Positions 21,298-33,480 of a stretch of DNA of 64,000 bases are shown in pieces (the stretch's first letter is position 1; the number at the start of each line of letters is the position of its first letter). Origin of the DNA: Leptobrachium leishanense. Its lineage: Eukaryota > Chordata > Amphibia > Anura > Megophryidae. The position numbers and the translations under genes were made by a program. The stretch covers positions 58,459,422 through 58,523,421 of the forward strand of contig CM019069.1 of assembly GCA_009667805.1 (NCBI GenBank), in the 5' to 3' direction. The notes beneath the pieces are model-generated. The model was given only the letters and a program-made list of their open reading frames with translations. It ran no database searches and had not been told where the DNA came from.

Positions 21298-21479
21298 GTC
21301 TAAAGCCTCACTAGTTGTAGCGTTACCTCTGGCGAATGGAAGTTTTTTAACGAATGAAAAATCTGTGTTAAGATGGTTTTCAAGACATCAGAACTCATTG
21401 CCAAGTGTTATCACTATTATCCATTAGACAGCAGCACTTATTTTATAGTCAAGACACCTAAGCAAGACCAAGAGCCTAA

Positions 21480-21900
21480 GACTAGGGTCAGAAGAACGTG
21501 ATTTCTACGGACTGTGCGTCTGTGCAGTACGGACGGACGTTAGTACAGAAGACGCAGTAGTGGCCACACAGTCTGTTTTTGTGACGGACGTATTATTTGA
21601 CGGATGTAGAAGGGAAAATAAATTAAAATGCAAAACCATTTTGTCCGTCAAAAATGCTGGATGTATAAATGCAGTCTGTCTGACCACGTTCCATCAGTCA
21701 CACACAAAGCTATGCGGACGCAGCGCACTTTGTGCGGCCGTTCTAGGGGTTGTAAGTTCTTGCCTAACTTGCGTCCGTTTGCCGCGGCGGTTGTGCGTTC
21801 GCAGTTCAGTGCGGACGTACTTCATTGGCCTTTATGTCGTCATGGACGTACTTTTGTGCGCCATCACGGACGTGAACGCTGCGCTCGTCTGACCGGAGCC
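21480..21900. mobile_element. PIF/Harbinger-like MITE, copy 4
   Basis: Ends GACTAGGGTCAGAAGAACG and, inverted, CGTCTGACCGGAGCC, with TAA on the left and TTA on the right. The interior is related to 18439-18882 (AAAATGC, GTCTGTCTGACCACGTTC). Confidence 0.7.
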
Positions 21901-21903
21901 TTA

Positions 21904-22663
21904 TTCTGTGTAAGTTGTTGTTTTTAATGAGTGGGACCGTAATACTTAACAGCTCCCCTGCGATTCCATCCGCACCGTAAACTTTGCATTTGGTCCAGTA
22001 ATTGCAGCTGCCTGATGTAATACAACACTTACACTTTTTATAAGAAACTTTATTTTGCAGCAGGAGAATAACAAGCAATTCCAAAGGACTCTCCTATAAT
22101 CTGAGTCAAACCATATAAAAGAAAAAGAAAAAAAAAACAACACACACAACACTATAGTTATTAAAACCTGGAGTTAACCAACTTAACTAAAAACTTGAGA
22201 AAAAAAAAGGAAAGTCTCATTTGCTTGTTCTCCCGGTGCAGATGATGGTGCGATCCACTGCCTCCTCTCGTCCCAAGTAGGTGGAAACAAATCGTTCTCA
22301 GGGTCTTTATGTTGAACCTGCATGACCCCTCTTACTAGAGCAGGTCTCTATGGAGTCATATCGACTCCACGTGACAATAGCATTGGTGGCATGTGGTGCC
22401 ACTGACGGAATTTCTTTTCAGCTCTGAACTATCAGACACAACTGTGATAGGCAACAGCTCGCACCACATTTATATGTTAACGTCTTGGTCAAACCAGCTG
22501 ACCTGGAATTCAGGCCCCAAATGGGGAGAGCATCATTAGGTCATCAGGGCCTTCATAAAAGCAGTTATGGTTAACCATTGCATCCTAGATACTTCAGAAC
22601 TAACATGCCACTGTGTGCAGCCAGCCTTGAGGCCTATTGAGCAATGTAGTTCTGATGAAATCG
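21904..22663. other. No gene recognised
   Basis: Mixed composition with A-rich tracts at 22110-22145 and 22190-22215. No coding frame or recognised repeat could be supported. Confidence 0.5.
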
Positions 22664-23231
22664 AGAGGCCTGTTCAATACCTCAGCAGCTGCTGAATTGC
22701 TGCTGCGCAGCAATTCATTTTGCTGCAGCAGAGTCGTTGAACCCTTTGGATGTGAATTTTGAATCCAAAATGGCCGACGATTTCTTAATGAAAAATTCAG
22801 ATTGTTTTTCGGATCACTCGGACAAAATATAATAAAGAGAAGCAGTCAGCACAATTCCGTTTTGTACGCACACACCACAAATGATATTTTTTAATGAATA
22901 AACGTTATGTTTACTTCTGAAACAATATATAAATTGAACTGTAATATATGTCTATGTGCAGGGGGAAATAAATAAATATTTTGTGCTTTGGTGAACAAAA
23001 ACCTCAAAATTAACATTGCTGTACGGAATTATTACTTGCTTCGAGGCGGCGGCCATCTTGCTGTACGGCATTGTTACTTGCTTCATGGCGGCGGCCATCT
23101 TTAAAACGTCACACTCAGCATCTCCTCGGGTCGCTGCAAGTGCTAGGTTAGCACTGCTGAGCGGTTGAACGGCGTTCAATGGCAAGTTGCTAACTTAGCA
23201 CTTGCAGCGGCTGAGGTATTGAACAGGCCTC
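22664..23231. mobile_element. MITE with GAGGCCTGTTCAATACC termini
   Basis: Ends AGGCCTGTTCAATACCTCAGC and, inverted, GCTGAGGTATTGAACAGGCC, with a non-coding interior carrying two GGCGGCGGCCATCTT pieces (about 23044 and 23086). No clear target duplication was seen; superfamily unknown. Confidence 0.7.
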
Positions 23232-23802
23232 CGGTGTTCTAAGGCCAACTGTCAGATCCACATACAGCTGGTTTATACTTTACATTCTTATCCTAGAACC
23301 ATAGTTCAAATTCCGGCAAAGAAAATGAATTTTAGAGGTTAAAAAAAAATCATAAATATGCATATACAGGATCAACCGTTTTTTCATTGACCCAACATAC
23401 ATACTGCTGGACAGGAATTGAAAAGCACTGCCATTTATCATGTTCAATTTATATGCCTCAGGAGAAATAACAATGAACCATATCAAGGTCTTCTGTTTGT
23501 ACAACCAATTACGTCTTATAATTATGTCCCTGTGGTGGCGTGTATTGTATATAAATACAGGGTAGCGCATTTCATGTACCGCTCATCAGAATGAAAAAGG
23601 TCATGGGATTACAGTGATCACAGAATGGCTCAGGTGATCTAGTTTGTGCCAAAAGTGAATTACCTCATTCTGAGAAAGGTACAACTGACAGAAACATACT
23701 ATGGAAAACTCAGCTGGCCTCTCATAGCCTACTGATCTACATCACCATCGCCAGTTAAAGATGGCTTCCCCCATCAGCAGTCTGACAAAATAAATGGCCT
23801 TA
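23232..23802. other. No gene recognised
   Basis: AT-rich, with no coding signal and no recognised repeat. Confidence 0.5.
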
Positions 23803-24221
23803 GTTTTGGGGTCAGACCAGTGCACTTTTAACGTGCGTTCTGGCGCACTTAATTACGGCCGCACTAGCAGCAAATGACGGGCAATATACGAAGTACGGTC
23901 CCGCGAAAGTCCGGCTGCACAACGCAAGTGGAAAACGAACGCATTTTTTTGAGAACGCAGAACTGCTAGTACTGATGTACAGAGTGCGCTGCGGCGGCAT
24001 AGCGGTGTGTGTGTGATTTGGAGACGTCAGACCCTGCTCATGTCCGGCCAACATAACGTCCAGACACCCAAAGTTTCCAGGTTTGGATCCGTAAAAAAAT
24101 CACGCACAAAAATGCGCATCGTATGACCGTTTTCGCGTACTCCGTGAAAAAAAGTACGTCAATGCGTTCGGACGCACTTTTTTACGTTCGCGTGTAAAAA
24201 TGCTTTCGTTTGACCCTAGCC
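23803..24221. mobile_element. PIF/Harbinger-like MITE, copy 5
   Basis: The left end is slightly decayed (GTTTTGGGGTCAGACC), flanked by TTA; the right end inverted is GACCCTAGCC, flanked by TAA. The interior closely follows copy 1. Confidence 0.78.
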
Positions 24222-24334
24222 TAAAACACGTTCAGTTTACAGAGGAAATAATGTGATACTGTAGTATGCAAAGTTTGGTAGTATTTCAAAGTTTTAAAGA
24301 TATATTTCACGTTATTTTATGTCAAGGGTCAAGA

Positions 24335-24580
24335 CAGGGTTACCAGACCAGCCATGTTTTCCTGGACACATACAATATATTCATGCTGATGGGAAGTGCA
24401 TGAAAAATGCCACCCTGCAGCATGTATAACACATACGCTGCAGGTAAATTCAAAAAGGAATCCCAGGTGACCTGCCTGCAGCGTATGAATTATACATGCT
24501 ACAGGGTGGCACTTTTCCTTGCGCTCCTCTCTGCATGAAATAGTAACATTTGTCCAGGAAAACAAGGCCGATCTGTCATC
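24335..24580. mobile_element. hAT MITE (CAGGGTTACCAGACC family)
   Basis: Ends CAGGGTTACCAGACCAGCC and, inverted, GGCCGATCTGTCATCCGTA. Inner arms CATGTTTTCCTGGACA and TGTCCAGGAAAACAAGG pair. GGTCAAGA is duplicated on both sides (about 24327-24334 and 24581-24588), an 8-bp hAT signature lying inside the host element. Confidence 0.8.
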
Positions 24581-24692
24581 CGTAGGTCAAGAGAGGGAAT
24601 GCAGTTCCGTAACTATGATTGCAGAGGGAACTCAGTTGACCCCACACACTAGAGATTGACATCTGAAAACAATCATATGGTTTTCCGGTTTA

Positions 24693-25120
24693 GGCTAGGG
24701 TCAAACGAACGCGTTATTCGCAGCAACTGTCAAGAAGTGCGTCCGAACGCATTGATGTATTTTTTCACTGAATGCGCGAAAACGGTCAGACGACGCACAT
24801 TTTCGTGCGGGATTTTTTTACGGATCGTCAATAAAACACTTTTTCGTCTGGACGTTATGTAGGCTGGACATTAGCAGCGTCTGACATCTCCTAATCACGC
24901 ACACACGCCACTATGCCGCCGCAGCGCACTTTGTACGTCAGTACTAGCGGTTCTGCGTTTTCGAAAAAAATGCATTCATTTTCGAATTGCGTTGCGCGGC
25001 CGGACTTTCGTGCGGCCGCACTTCGTATATTGGCCGCCATTGCCCGTCATTTGCTGCTACTCCGGCTGTGATTAAGCGCCCCTCAACACACTTTAAAAAT
25101 GCGTTAGTCTGACCCCAGCC
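24693..25120. mobile_element. PIF/Harbinger-like MITE, copy 6
   Basis: Ends GGCTAGGGTCAAACGAACGC and, inverted, GCGTTAGTCTGACCCCAGCC; TTA is duplicated at 24690-24692 and 25121-25123. It is 428 bp and lies in opposite orientation to copies 1 and 5. Confidence 0.88.
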
Positions 25121-25398
25121 TTAAATCATATCTTTTGGGACTTCTACACAGTCTAGATAAATTTAATTTACATACATATCTGATTTAAGTGTTAGTTGTG
25201 AGCTAATTGGAGGACAGAAATCTTTGAGTCCCCCCAGTTATTATTATTATTATAATAAAGTACTTGACCCCTGCTTTTGGTATAAACCCGCAAAAGACAA
25301 CAAAATGGCATTTTCTGGCTAAGAGCTACTCTGGGTACACTTAAACATGAGATGTGCTGCTTAACTAAGATGATGCTCAGCCAGTCATAGCTTTAAGG

Positions 25399-25536
25399 CA
25401 GTTGTCAGCAACCTTGGTCTGCCAAAAGTTTTGGAACTACAACTCCCATGAGTCTTATCCATGCTAATACGTGAATGAGCATCATGGGAGATGTAGTTCC
25501 CCAAAACATGTGGAGCACCAAGGTTGCTGACCCCTG
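25399..25536. mobile_element. hAT MITE with perfect 8-bp duplication
   Basis: Ends CAGTTGTCAGCAACCTTGG and, inverted, CCAAGGTTGCTGACCCCTG. CTTTAAGG is duplicated at 25391-25398 and 25537-25544. It is 138 bp. It sits 94 bp downstream of the PARD3B exon's donor, in intron 1. Confidence 0.92.
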
Positions 25537-25563
25537 CTTTAAGGAAATACAAGTCACAGTTCA

Positions 25564-26720
<1,157 letters not shown>

Positions 26721-26799
26721 ACTGCAGTGTATAGATAAGAGGGGGCAACTTAAAATATAGCAACATAAAATCTGTTTCTAGCACTGATTGATGTGACTC

Positions 26800-26945
26800 T
26801 TGCCTCAGTGTGTTCCCCCTTCTCAGGTTGTAAATTCTTGAGGACCCTCTTCTTTTATTGTTCTCATTGTGTATAACTTGTTTGTAAATATAGCTTGTTT
26901 TGTCCCACCCATTGTACAGCGCTACAGAATTTGTTGACACATAAT
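26800..26945 (+). repeat. Interspersed repeat 3' end (CCATTGTACAGCGCT tail)
   Basis: GGTTGTAAATTCTTGAGGAC, TCTCATTGTGTATAAC and CCATTGTACAGCGCTACAG form the 3' tail of a retroposon. The same tail appears at about 27690-27745 (CCATTGTACAGTGCTGCAG) and inverted near 49300-49325. Family not named. Confidence 0.6.
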
Positions 26946-26946
26946 A

Positions 26947-27196
26947 TATGATTGTAACTATTTATTCATTTATTTATTTATAAAGGATTTTATCAGGAAG
27001 GATACATTGAGATTTCTCTCGTTTTCAAGTATGTCCTGGGTTCAAGAACATTGAAGTGTTACAGTTACAGAAATACAAAGTAATACAATGCAAGATATTA
27101 TAAAAACAACACAAATATACAGAAAATAAATATGTAGGAAATATAGTCACTAGGTTACATGTTTACAGGTGCATTCTGTATTGAGGTAGAGGATTA
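26947..27196 (-). mobile_element. LINE 3' UTR fragment
   Basis: TTTATTTATAAAGGATTTTA, CATTGAGATTTCTCTCGTTT and ATATGTAGGAAATATAGTCA follow the 3' UTR of the LINE at 14866-15190 almost position by position. It ends at TTGAGGTAGAGG, where the LINE is 5'-truncated. There is no coding part. Confidence 0.8.
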
Positions 27197-27215
27197 CAAA
27201 TGACATGGTGGTCAG

Positions 27216-27470
27216 CAGGGTCGAGTCGAGCAGGAATGTGCGAGAACACCGTTCCTCCACTATTTTTGCAGTGGGAACTCCGTTCCTATTGGTCCCACAA
27301 ACTGCAAACTTTTTATTCAGTTATTTAATTGTATGTTTCCTTTTAAGTCACAATACATATATGATTTATTATATTTTCCCAAAACCTGCAAAGCTGGCAA
27401 ATAACTGTGTAACTGGGGGCTGCATTATCGAGATAGGAGTCTAGATATTTAATATCATTGACATGGCAAT
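27216..27470. mobile_element. hAT fragment (CAGGGGTCAAGTC family)
   Basis: CAGGGTCGAGTCGAG, then CCACTATTTTTGCAGTGGGA and CCTATTGGTCCCACAA match the family's left half. The right end is not found. It directly follows the LINE fragment. Confidence 0.65.
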
Positions 27471-27479
27471 ATTCAACTT

Positions 27480-27527
27480 GCTTCTACATTGCTGTAAATT
27501 TAAAAAAAATATATATATATATATATA
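27480..27527. repeat. A-rich and (TA)n microsatellite
   Basis: AAAAAAAT followed by about ten TA units ahead of TAGATTAGGTCGGCCGTGTTAG-like sequence. It is simple sequence. Confidence 0.8.
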
Positions 27528-27857
27528 GATTAGGTCGGCCGTGTTAGTCCAGATGCCAAAATCACGAGTATATATGTAAATGTAAGAAATCCGTTCATAT
27601 TTGATTTATCCTCTTTATTATGTTCACAGAGAGGTAGTGTAACCTATAGTTCTTTTCAAACACATTACGTTAAGTTTATGTTTGTTTTGCCTGACCCATT
27701 GTACAGTGCTGCAGACAATGTTGGTGCTTTATAAATCACTTTAATTGTTATCTGTAAAAGATTATAAAGCTGGTGGTATGGTAGTTAAGGATAGGTAAAA
27801 TTAAACATGTCAGAGTCTAAATATTACTATTTAGTTAGTGTAAATTGTTAACACAAG

Positions 27858-28024
27858 CAGGGCTATTCACTATGAAGAATTGACTGGAGAAGTGAAAATT
27901 CAAGGTCAAAATAGCCAAACCAGAAACATTCTCCCATTTATCTCACTTTCCAAATCGGCTATTTGGTCTAGATTGTTCTCTTCTGCCATTTCTCCTGAGT
28001 TTCACCTTTTAGCGAATAGACCTG
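27858..28024. mobile_element. Short MITE (TCAGGTCTATTC family), copy 1
   Basis: Ends CAGGGCTATTCAC and, inverted, GCGAATAGACCTG. Inner arms GAGAAGTGAAAATTC and, at the other side, TCTCCTGAGTTTCACC belong to the same family as 35352-35535 and 45707-45890. It abuts the following hAT copy. Confidence 0.7.
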
Positions 28025-28288
28025 TAAGTGTCAAGTTGAAAGGGAACACCATTTCTCCACTATTTTTGCAGAGGGAAATGAGTTCCCATTGGTCCCATAC
28101 ATTATCAGGCTTGAATTCAGATGTTTAATCATGTTTCCCTGTTAAATCTTGTATTTCTTGTCACTTATATTTTTCCTAAAAGCCACATATATATTTTTTT
28201 CAGTTTGTGTGTATGTTTTATGTTAATTGGGGGGGGACAGAAATCTTGAGTTCCCACACTAATTAAATTTTTAGGACTTGACCCCCTG
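28025..28288. mobile_element. hAT MITE (CAGGGGTCAAGTC family), short copy
   Basis: GTGTCAAGTTGAAAGGGAAC through TTAGGACTTGACCCCCTG. This shows the family without the LINE carried at 14866-15640, and so gives the empty-site form of that insertion. The left terminus is degraded. Confidence 0.72.
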
Positions 28289-28459
28289 GATAACACACAT
28301 TATCAGTGGGTCTCCTTACAGATTAGTAATAAGTGTTAAATGAGCACCTTGTTTAGCAGGTCCAGTCAATACTCAAAGCATGAGGACCAGGTGCCATCTT
28401 TATAAAGGCTTCCACATCTACCAAGATTTTTCTGAGGCGTCCATCAATTTTCCGTTTTA

Positions 28460-28884
28460 GGCTAGGGTCAGACGAACGCATTTTCGTGTTGTCTGTGAAA
28501 AAGTGCGTTCGAACGAATGGACGTATTTTTTCACAGAGTACGCGATAGCGGTCATACGATGCGCATTTGCATCCGTGATTTTGTACGGATCATCAATAAA
28601 ACACTTTGTGCATCTGGACGTTATGTTGGCCGGACATTAGCAGTGTCTGACATCTCCAATTCACGCACACACGCCGCTAGCGGACGCAGCGCACTCTGTA
28701 CGTCAGTACTAGCAGTTTAACGTTCTCGAAAAAATGCGTTCGTTTTCCACTTGCGTTGCGCAGCCGGACTTTTGTGCGACCGTACTTCGTATATTGGCCG
28801 TCATTGCCTGGCACTTGCTGCTAGCACGGCCGTGATTAAGTGCGCCTGCACGCGCGTTCGCACTGCGCTCGTCTGACCCTAGCC
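28460..28884. mobile_element. PIF/Harbinger-like MITE, copy 7
   Basis: Ends GGCTAGGGTCAGACGAACGC and, inverted, GCGCTCGTCTGACCCTAGCC; TTA is duplicated at 28457-28459 and 28885-28887. It is 425 bp. The best-preserved pair of ends in the window. Confidence 0.9.
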
Positions 28885-29160
28885 TTAATGGGCAACACAA
28901 AAGTACTTCACTGAGATTTATAGGATCTGTGTACATGTGGTAATGGGTAGAGCAGAGATTGTCAACCACTGTGCCATGAATGGTCTTTTGGCGTGTAGCG
29001 AAAGCTTGCTGTGCAGTGGCAGAGTGAACTGCGCATCTTGCAGCTACAGTTACAATGAGATCCATAGCGCAGTACAATGTGACAGGACAGTGTCAAAACG
29101 TGGAGCAAAGGCACAAGAGGGGGATGTGTTATTGAATATGAACTTTAAGTTGAAGCTTAA

Positions 29161-29738
29161 AGGAACACTCTAGGCTAAAAATCACCCCCCCTTCTTTTAC
29201 ATTATATTATACCTATTGCCCTACCTAGTTATTCAGTATTTTGTTTTTTATGTAATACCCTAAAAACCACTTGTTTCCAACAGCGTTTTTTTTTTTTTTA
29301 TACTCACCTCCCTCCTCTTCCGCTCCCGTCGTGGGAAATCTTCAACTTGGCTAATGGTATAAGTGAGAAGCGCGCATGCGCGCCTCTCACGTAAACCAGC
29401 CAATCAGCAGGCTTCCTCCTGGCTCCATCTTCTTCTTTGATTAGTGTTACGCGCAAGTGGATGCGCGCAACACTAATCTCAGCAGCTGCCGCCAGCTACT
29501 GCGGCGAGTTGGAGTTGGAGCTGAAAGCGCGATGACGTCTCCTACTCGGCAATAGTTGGCAGAAGCGGGAAATACAAATCCCGCTCTGCTGACTGACAGC
29601 TGGGAGGGCGGAGTAAAGTCCTCTGCGTCTCTCAGCTCTTTCAGCCGATCGGCTGAGCGGAGGGGGGAGCAAAGAAGAGGGCATACTTAGGACATCATGA
29701 CCACCTAAAAAAGCTTAGTTGTTGCCTAGAGTATCCCT
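29161..29738. mobile_element. TTAA-flanked MITE (Kolobok/piggyBac-like)
   Basis: Ends AGGAACACTCTAGGC and, inverted, GCCTAGAGTATCCCT, flanked by TTAA at 29157-29160 and 29739-29742. TTAA duplications are used by piggyBac and Kolobok; Kolobok elements are abundant in Xenopus. It is 578 bp, non-coding, with a CGCGCATGCGCG palindrome near 29373. Confidence 0.85.
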
Positions 29739-29911
29739 TTAACATCTTTGTTTTATTAAATAATAAATTATACCCGTAATAAGGTGCTGGTGCAACATGA
29801 CATTTTTCTTGCTCCTTACAAGTGTGCCACAAGACGAAATGATTGAAAATCATTGAGATTGAATATGCTTGATGTACATTTGGTTGCTACAAGAATTTCA
29901 CTTTAAATCTT

Positions 29912-30787
29912 TAGAAGTTATTCAATAAACAACAAACTTGCCAACGAATTGCACTGAACAGTGAATTTCACCGCACGGTGCAAGTCTATTCAGAAAGCTG
30001 TCAATTAGCCAAATACTGTGTCTCCACGGTCCCTGTTCCCTAGTAGGATAACATTCGTTCTGCACCTCTACCTGGTGCAGACCGTACTAATCACTCCCTC
30101 AGTGAAGAGTCTGAGTGCTCTTACCAGCCCCAGATGACGCGGCCCACTGGGAAACTTGTGGAAATCTTCATGGATCAGTCTTGGTTGCATAGGATATCCT
30201 TATGTCTGTGACACTTAGACAAAATGCACAGGGTTTGGCCAGGGCCCCCTGGAGCCACTGGGTCCCTGAACATATCATGGGCTGTGTCATCCCCTGACGG
30301 CTGCTCTGTTTGGCGGTGATTCAGTTCGACAGGTTTAAACCCAGTAGGTTTCAATGTAAAAGAAAATATCATTTTTTATTATTTTTTTCATTCAAGAGTT
30401 TATTCCCTTCATTTTCTGCAAACCGTCTTTTATTTCTTTCTTTTTTGGCACATCTTTTTGTATTTTCGGTGAAATTTTTGATTCCCCGTTTATTTTCAAA
30501 TGCATTTTGTTTATTCTGTAATAGACCTTTTTATTATTTTTTAAAGAACTTTTTTATTATTTAGACACATTTTATGCATTGATATTGGTTTAAGCACCTA
30601 TTAGCAGAATAGCAGAGTTTCGTGGGTTTTTTTTCTGCAGTCCGGCAGTCTTCGGCAGCTCCATGTTCGGTGCACTTCAGGGATCCTGCGGACTGCGGTG
30701 AATAGTGAATTCAATGCAGGGTCGGCAAAATGGAATCGGAAAGCACCGAAATTTCACTGAAATGTCAGTGCTTACTGAATAACCCCT
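29912..30787. mobile_element. MITE with GGGTTATTCA termini, copy 1
   Basis: Left GTTATTCAATAAAC and right, inverted, TACTGAATAACCCC; the interior has GAATTGCACTGAACAGTGAA and TTCGACAGGTTTAAAC, matching the 60259-61177 copy. No clear duplication was seen. Confidence 0.65.
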
Positions 30788-31229
30788 TTTGAGAAGTGAA
30801 GGTCTGTGGTCTAACATGTTGCTTGCATATGGCCCACGTTTACACAATAGAATCTACATATTTTCACTCATACGGGTGAGTTAAAAGGCTGGCATGCATT
30901 CAGACAGGAAATACTTGATATTTCTCAGATGCTGAGTCCCAAAATAAAAGAAACTGGTAAATTCAGGAATATTGGAAAAAAACAAAACACTAATAGCAGT
31001 GAGACAGTGAATACTCTGTGATTTAAAAACACTTTTCTGGAAAGTTTGTGCATTACCAGCAATGTGCTCATTCTGTTTTCCAATCTACATACCCGTATGA
31101 TCAGCTTTCCACCTGCTTCACCTGTTATATGCTGTTACAACAAGGAAACTGGTCATACATCTGCATCTGAGGAATGAGTTTTCAGAAACAGAAATTTCAA
31201 TACCATATTGTACTTATCTGCCTCTCTTC
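30788..31229. other. No gene recognised
   Basis: AT-rich, no coding signal. Confidence 0.5.
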
Positions 31230-31237
31230 CTCAAGAC

Positions 31238-31420
31238 CAGTGTTTCCCAAACCTGTCCTCAGGACCCTCTAAACAGACTAGGTTTTAAGGATTCCGTTGG
31301 GGAAATACAGTCTGAATCCTGCAATCACTGAGCAGCAAACCATATCACCTGTGCTGTGCTTCAGATATCTGGCAAACCTGGCTTGTTAGGGGGTCCCGAG
31401 GACAGGTTTTGGAAACACTG
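31238..31420. mobile_element. hAT MITE (CAGTGTTTC), perfect 8-bp duplication
   Basis: Ends CAGTGTTTCCCAAACCTGTC and, inverted, GACAGGTTTTGGAAACACTG; CTCAAGAC is duplicated at 31230-31237 and 31421-31428. It is 183 bp and serves as reference for the decayed copies at 9161 and 17967. Confidence 0.95.
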
Positions 31421-31428
31421 CTCAAGAC

Positions 31429-32000
31429 ACACCACTAATAATTGGTATAGAGCACCTGTCATGCCCAACATACATTGAGATAATTAGACAGGGAATCACT
31501 GCCGATATGCGTGTTAGTATCTGTTGTTGTTTTTCTTACACAAATACTGGAACATGTTGAGTTATTCCCTGTCAATGGTTTGCTTTCACTCACTTCTCGT
31601 GGCATGTCGTTGACGTGACAGCTGTGAGTGGAGAGCTGTCCTACAGGGCCGACTTCCACTCGCTCCAGTCAGATGACTGAGTTCCAATGTCACCCCTGAA
31701 GACCAATCACTGAACACTGCTTGATGACCCACCGAAAGCGAGATACCCAGGGAGAACAAGCATAGAGCCATCCGGTACTAGAACTGGGTAACGACCGCCT
31801 GTCATATCTCCTCCGGGGATGGGCTGTAACATTGATCTTTATGACCACTGAAATATCATCTCTATGACCATGTAAACTGGGAAAATCTTATTTTGATGTA
31901 CAGTTCAATAAAAATGTGAAGGCTGGTACACTCACAGGTTTATCCAGCTCACGATCAGATGGGTGCTCCAGGAACCAATGAGCGACCAGACAAAATTCCA
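31429..32000. other. No gene recognised
   Basis: Moderate GC, short open frames of 60-66 codons on the minus strand without recognisable motifs. Confidence 0.45.
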
Positions 32001-32009
32001 CATGACATG

Positions 32010-32220
32010 CGATAAATGAAGGAACCCAGGACTCCAATCTGTAAAAAGACCAATTTATTGGGCTTCCAGCAACGTTTTGGCTGTAACAGCCTTTCTCAAG
32101 CTCAGTACTGAAGCTTAAATTTTGGTACTGAACTTGAGGGAGGTTGTTACAGTGGAAACATTGCTGCTAGCCCTATAAATGGGTCTTTTTACAGATCAGA
32201 GTACCGAGTTCCTTCATCTT
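32010..32220. repeat. Inverted pair of stem-GAAAC repeats
   Basis: On the minus strand, GAGAAAGGCTGTTACAGCC then AAAACGTTGCTGG. On the plus strand, GGAGGTTGTTACAGTGGAAA then CATTGCTGC. Each is followed by ATAAAT-GGTCTTTTTACAGAT-like sequence and CCTTCAT. They are two copies of one repeat placed tail to tail. Confidence 0.7.
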
Positions 32221-32516
32221 TTATTGTATTTTGATATGTATATAATTATACATTGGCCTGTGAGGCAAACAAATAAGGTCCATAACATGATACTGTGAAA
32301 TTTTTTGAGCTAACCTGTAAATGTCATCTCATCTTTCTTATGCTAAACTATTGATATTCATGTTAAATTAGATGGGTGCCGGACAAAATCCCTACAACCA
32401 GGTTCCCTAATGCCAACATCCCGACGGCCAACTTCCAGACAGAACAAGTGCCAGACTTCCCAGCTTCCCTACACAGCCAATTTCCAGACATCCGTAATCC
32501 CAGCGGCTAACCCTAA

Positions 32517-32765
32517 GGCCGGCTGCACACTAGACGTTTTTTTTAACGCACTAACGCGCGTTAAAAAAAAAATCATCGTACTCGACACTCGTCTACCCCC
32601 CCTTGCGTTATCTTCCATAGGAGGATAGCGGAGCACCCGTCGACGCGAATCCTAGCGCATCGCCATTTTAGAACGCTAGGATTCACGTCGGGTGCTCCGC
32701 TATCCTCCTATGCGTTAAAAGTGCGTTAAAAAAAACGTCTACTCTAGTCTAGTGTGCACCCGGCC
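32517..32765. mobile_element. PIF/Harbinger-like MITE, second family
   Basis: Ends GGCCGGCTGCACACTAGACG and, inverted, CTAGTCTAGTGTGCACCCGGCC; TAA is duplicated at 32514-32516 and 32766-32768. It is 249 bp and almost wholly palindromic (GGAGGATAGCGGAGCACCCG pairs with its inverted copy). Confidence 0.85.
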
Positions 32766-32769
32766 TAAT

Positions 32770-33480
32770 ACTAACACCCTAACCCTTAGGGAATTAGGGT
32801 TAGAGGTTATAGTCAGGTTTAGGGGGGTTAGGGTTAGGGCTAGGTTTAGGGGGGTTACGGCTAGGTTTAGAGGGTTAGGGCTAGGTTTAGGGGGCTAGGG
32901 CTAGGTTTAGGGGGCTAGGGTTAGGTTTAGGGGGTTAGGGTTAGGGCTAGGGCTAGGGTTAGGTTTAGGGGGTATGGGTTAGTTTTAAAGGGGTTAGGGC
33001 TAGGTTTAGAGGGTTAGGGCTAGGTTTAGGGGTTAGGGTTATGGCTAGGTTTAGGGGGGTTAGGACTAGGTTTAGGGGGGGTTAGGGCTAGGTTTAAGGG
33101 GGTTATGGTTAGGGCTAGGTTTAGAGGGTTAGGGCTAGGTTTAGGGGGTTAGGGCTAGGATTAGGGTTAGGTTAGGGGGTATGGGTTAGGTTTAAGGGGG
33201 TTAGGGCTAGGTTTAGGGGTTAAGGTTAGGGCTAGGTTTAGAGGGTTAGGGCTAGGTTTAGGGGGTTAGGGTTATGGCTAGGTTTAGGGGGTTAGGACTA
33301 GGTTTAGGGGGTTAGGGCTAGGTTTAAGGGGGTTATGGTTAGGGCTAGGTTTAGAGGGTTAGGGCTAGGTTTAGGGGGCTAGGGTTAGGTTTAGGGGGTT
33401 AGGGTTAGGTTTAGGGGGTTAGGGCTAGGTTTAGGGGGTCAGGTTTAGCGGGGTTAGGGCTAGGTTTATGGGGTAAGGGA
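32770..33480. repeat. Telomere-like TTAGGG/CTAGGTTTAGGG tandem array
   Basis: About 700 bp of interleaved GGGTTAGGG, GGGCTAGG and TTTAGGGGG words in one orientation with a loose 20-25 bp higher-order period. It lies inside the long-TIR element, so it is an interstitial array and not a chromosome end. Confidence 0.9.

Larger units (their letters stand above)
24323..25274. mobile_element. hAT element (CAGGGGTCAAGTC family) with two insertions
   Basis: Begins CAAGGGTCAAGA and resumes after the first insertion as GAGAGGGAATGCAGTTCC; it ends ACAGAAATCTTTGAG then ACTTGACCCCTG. This matches the family copy at 14690-15759. It is interrupted by a hAT MITE (24335-24580) and a Harbinger-like MITE (24693-25120), so it is the oldest layer. 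Its own duplication is not clear. Confidence 0.75.

Noticed and set aside
31710..31740. CTTGATGACCCACCGAAAGCG as a hammerhead
   Set aside because: It has CUUGAUGA and GAAA but no pairing for stems I and III in the flanks.
32770..33480. True telomere
   Set aside because: It is impure, internal and enclosed by TIRs with a target duplication.
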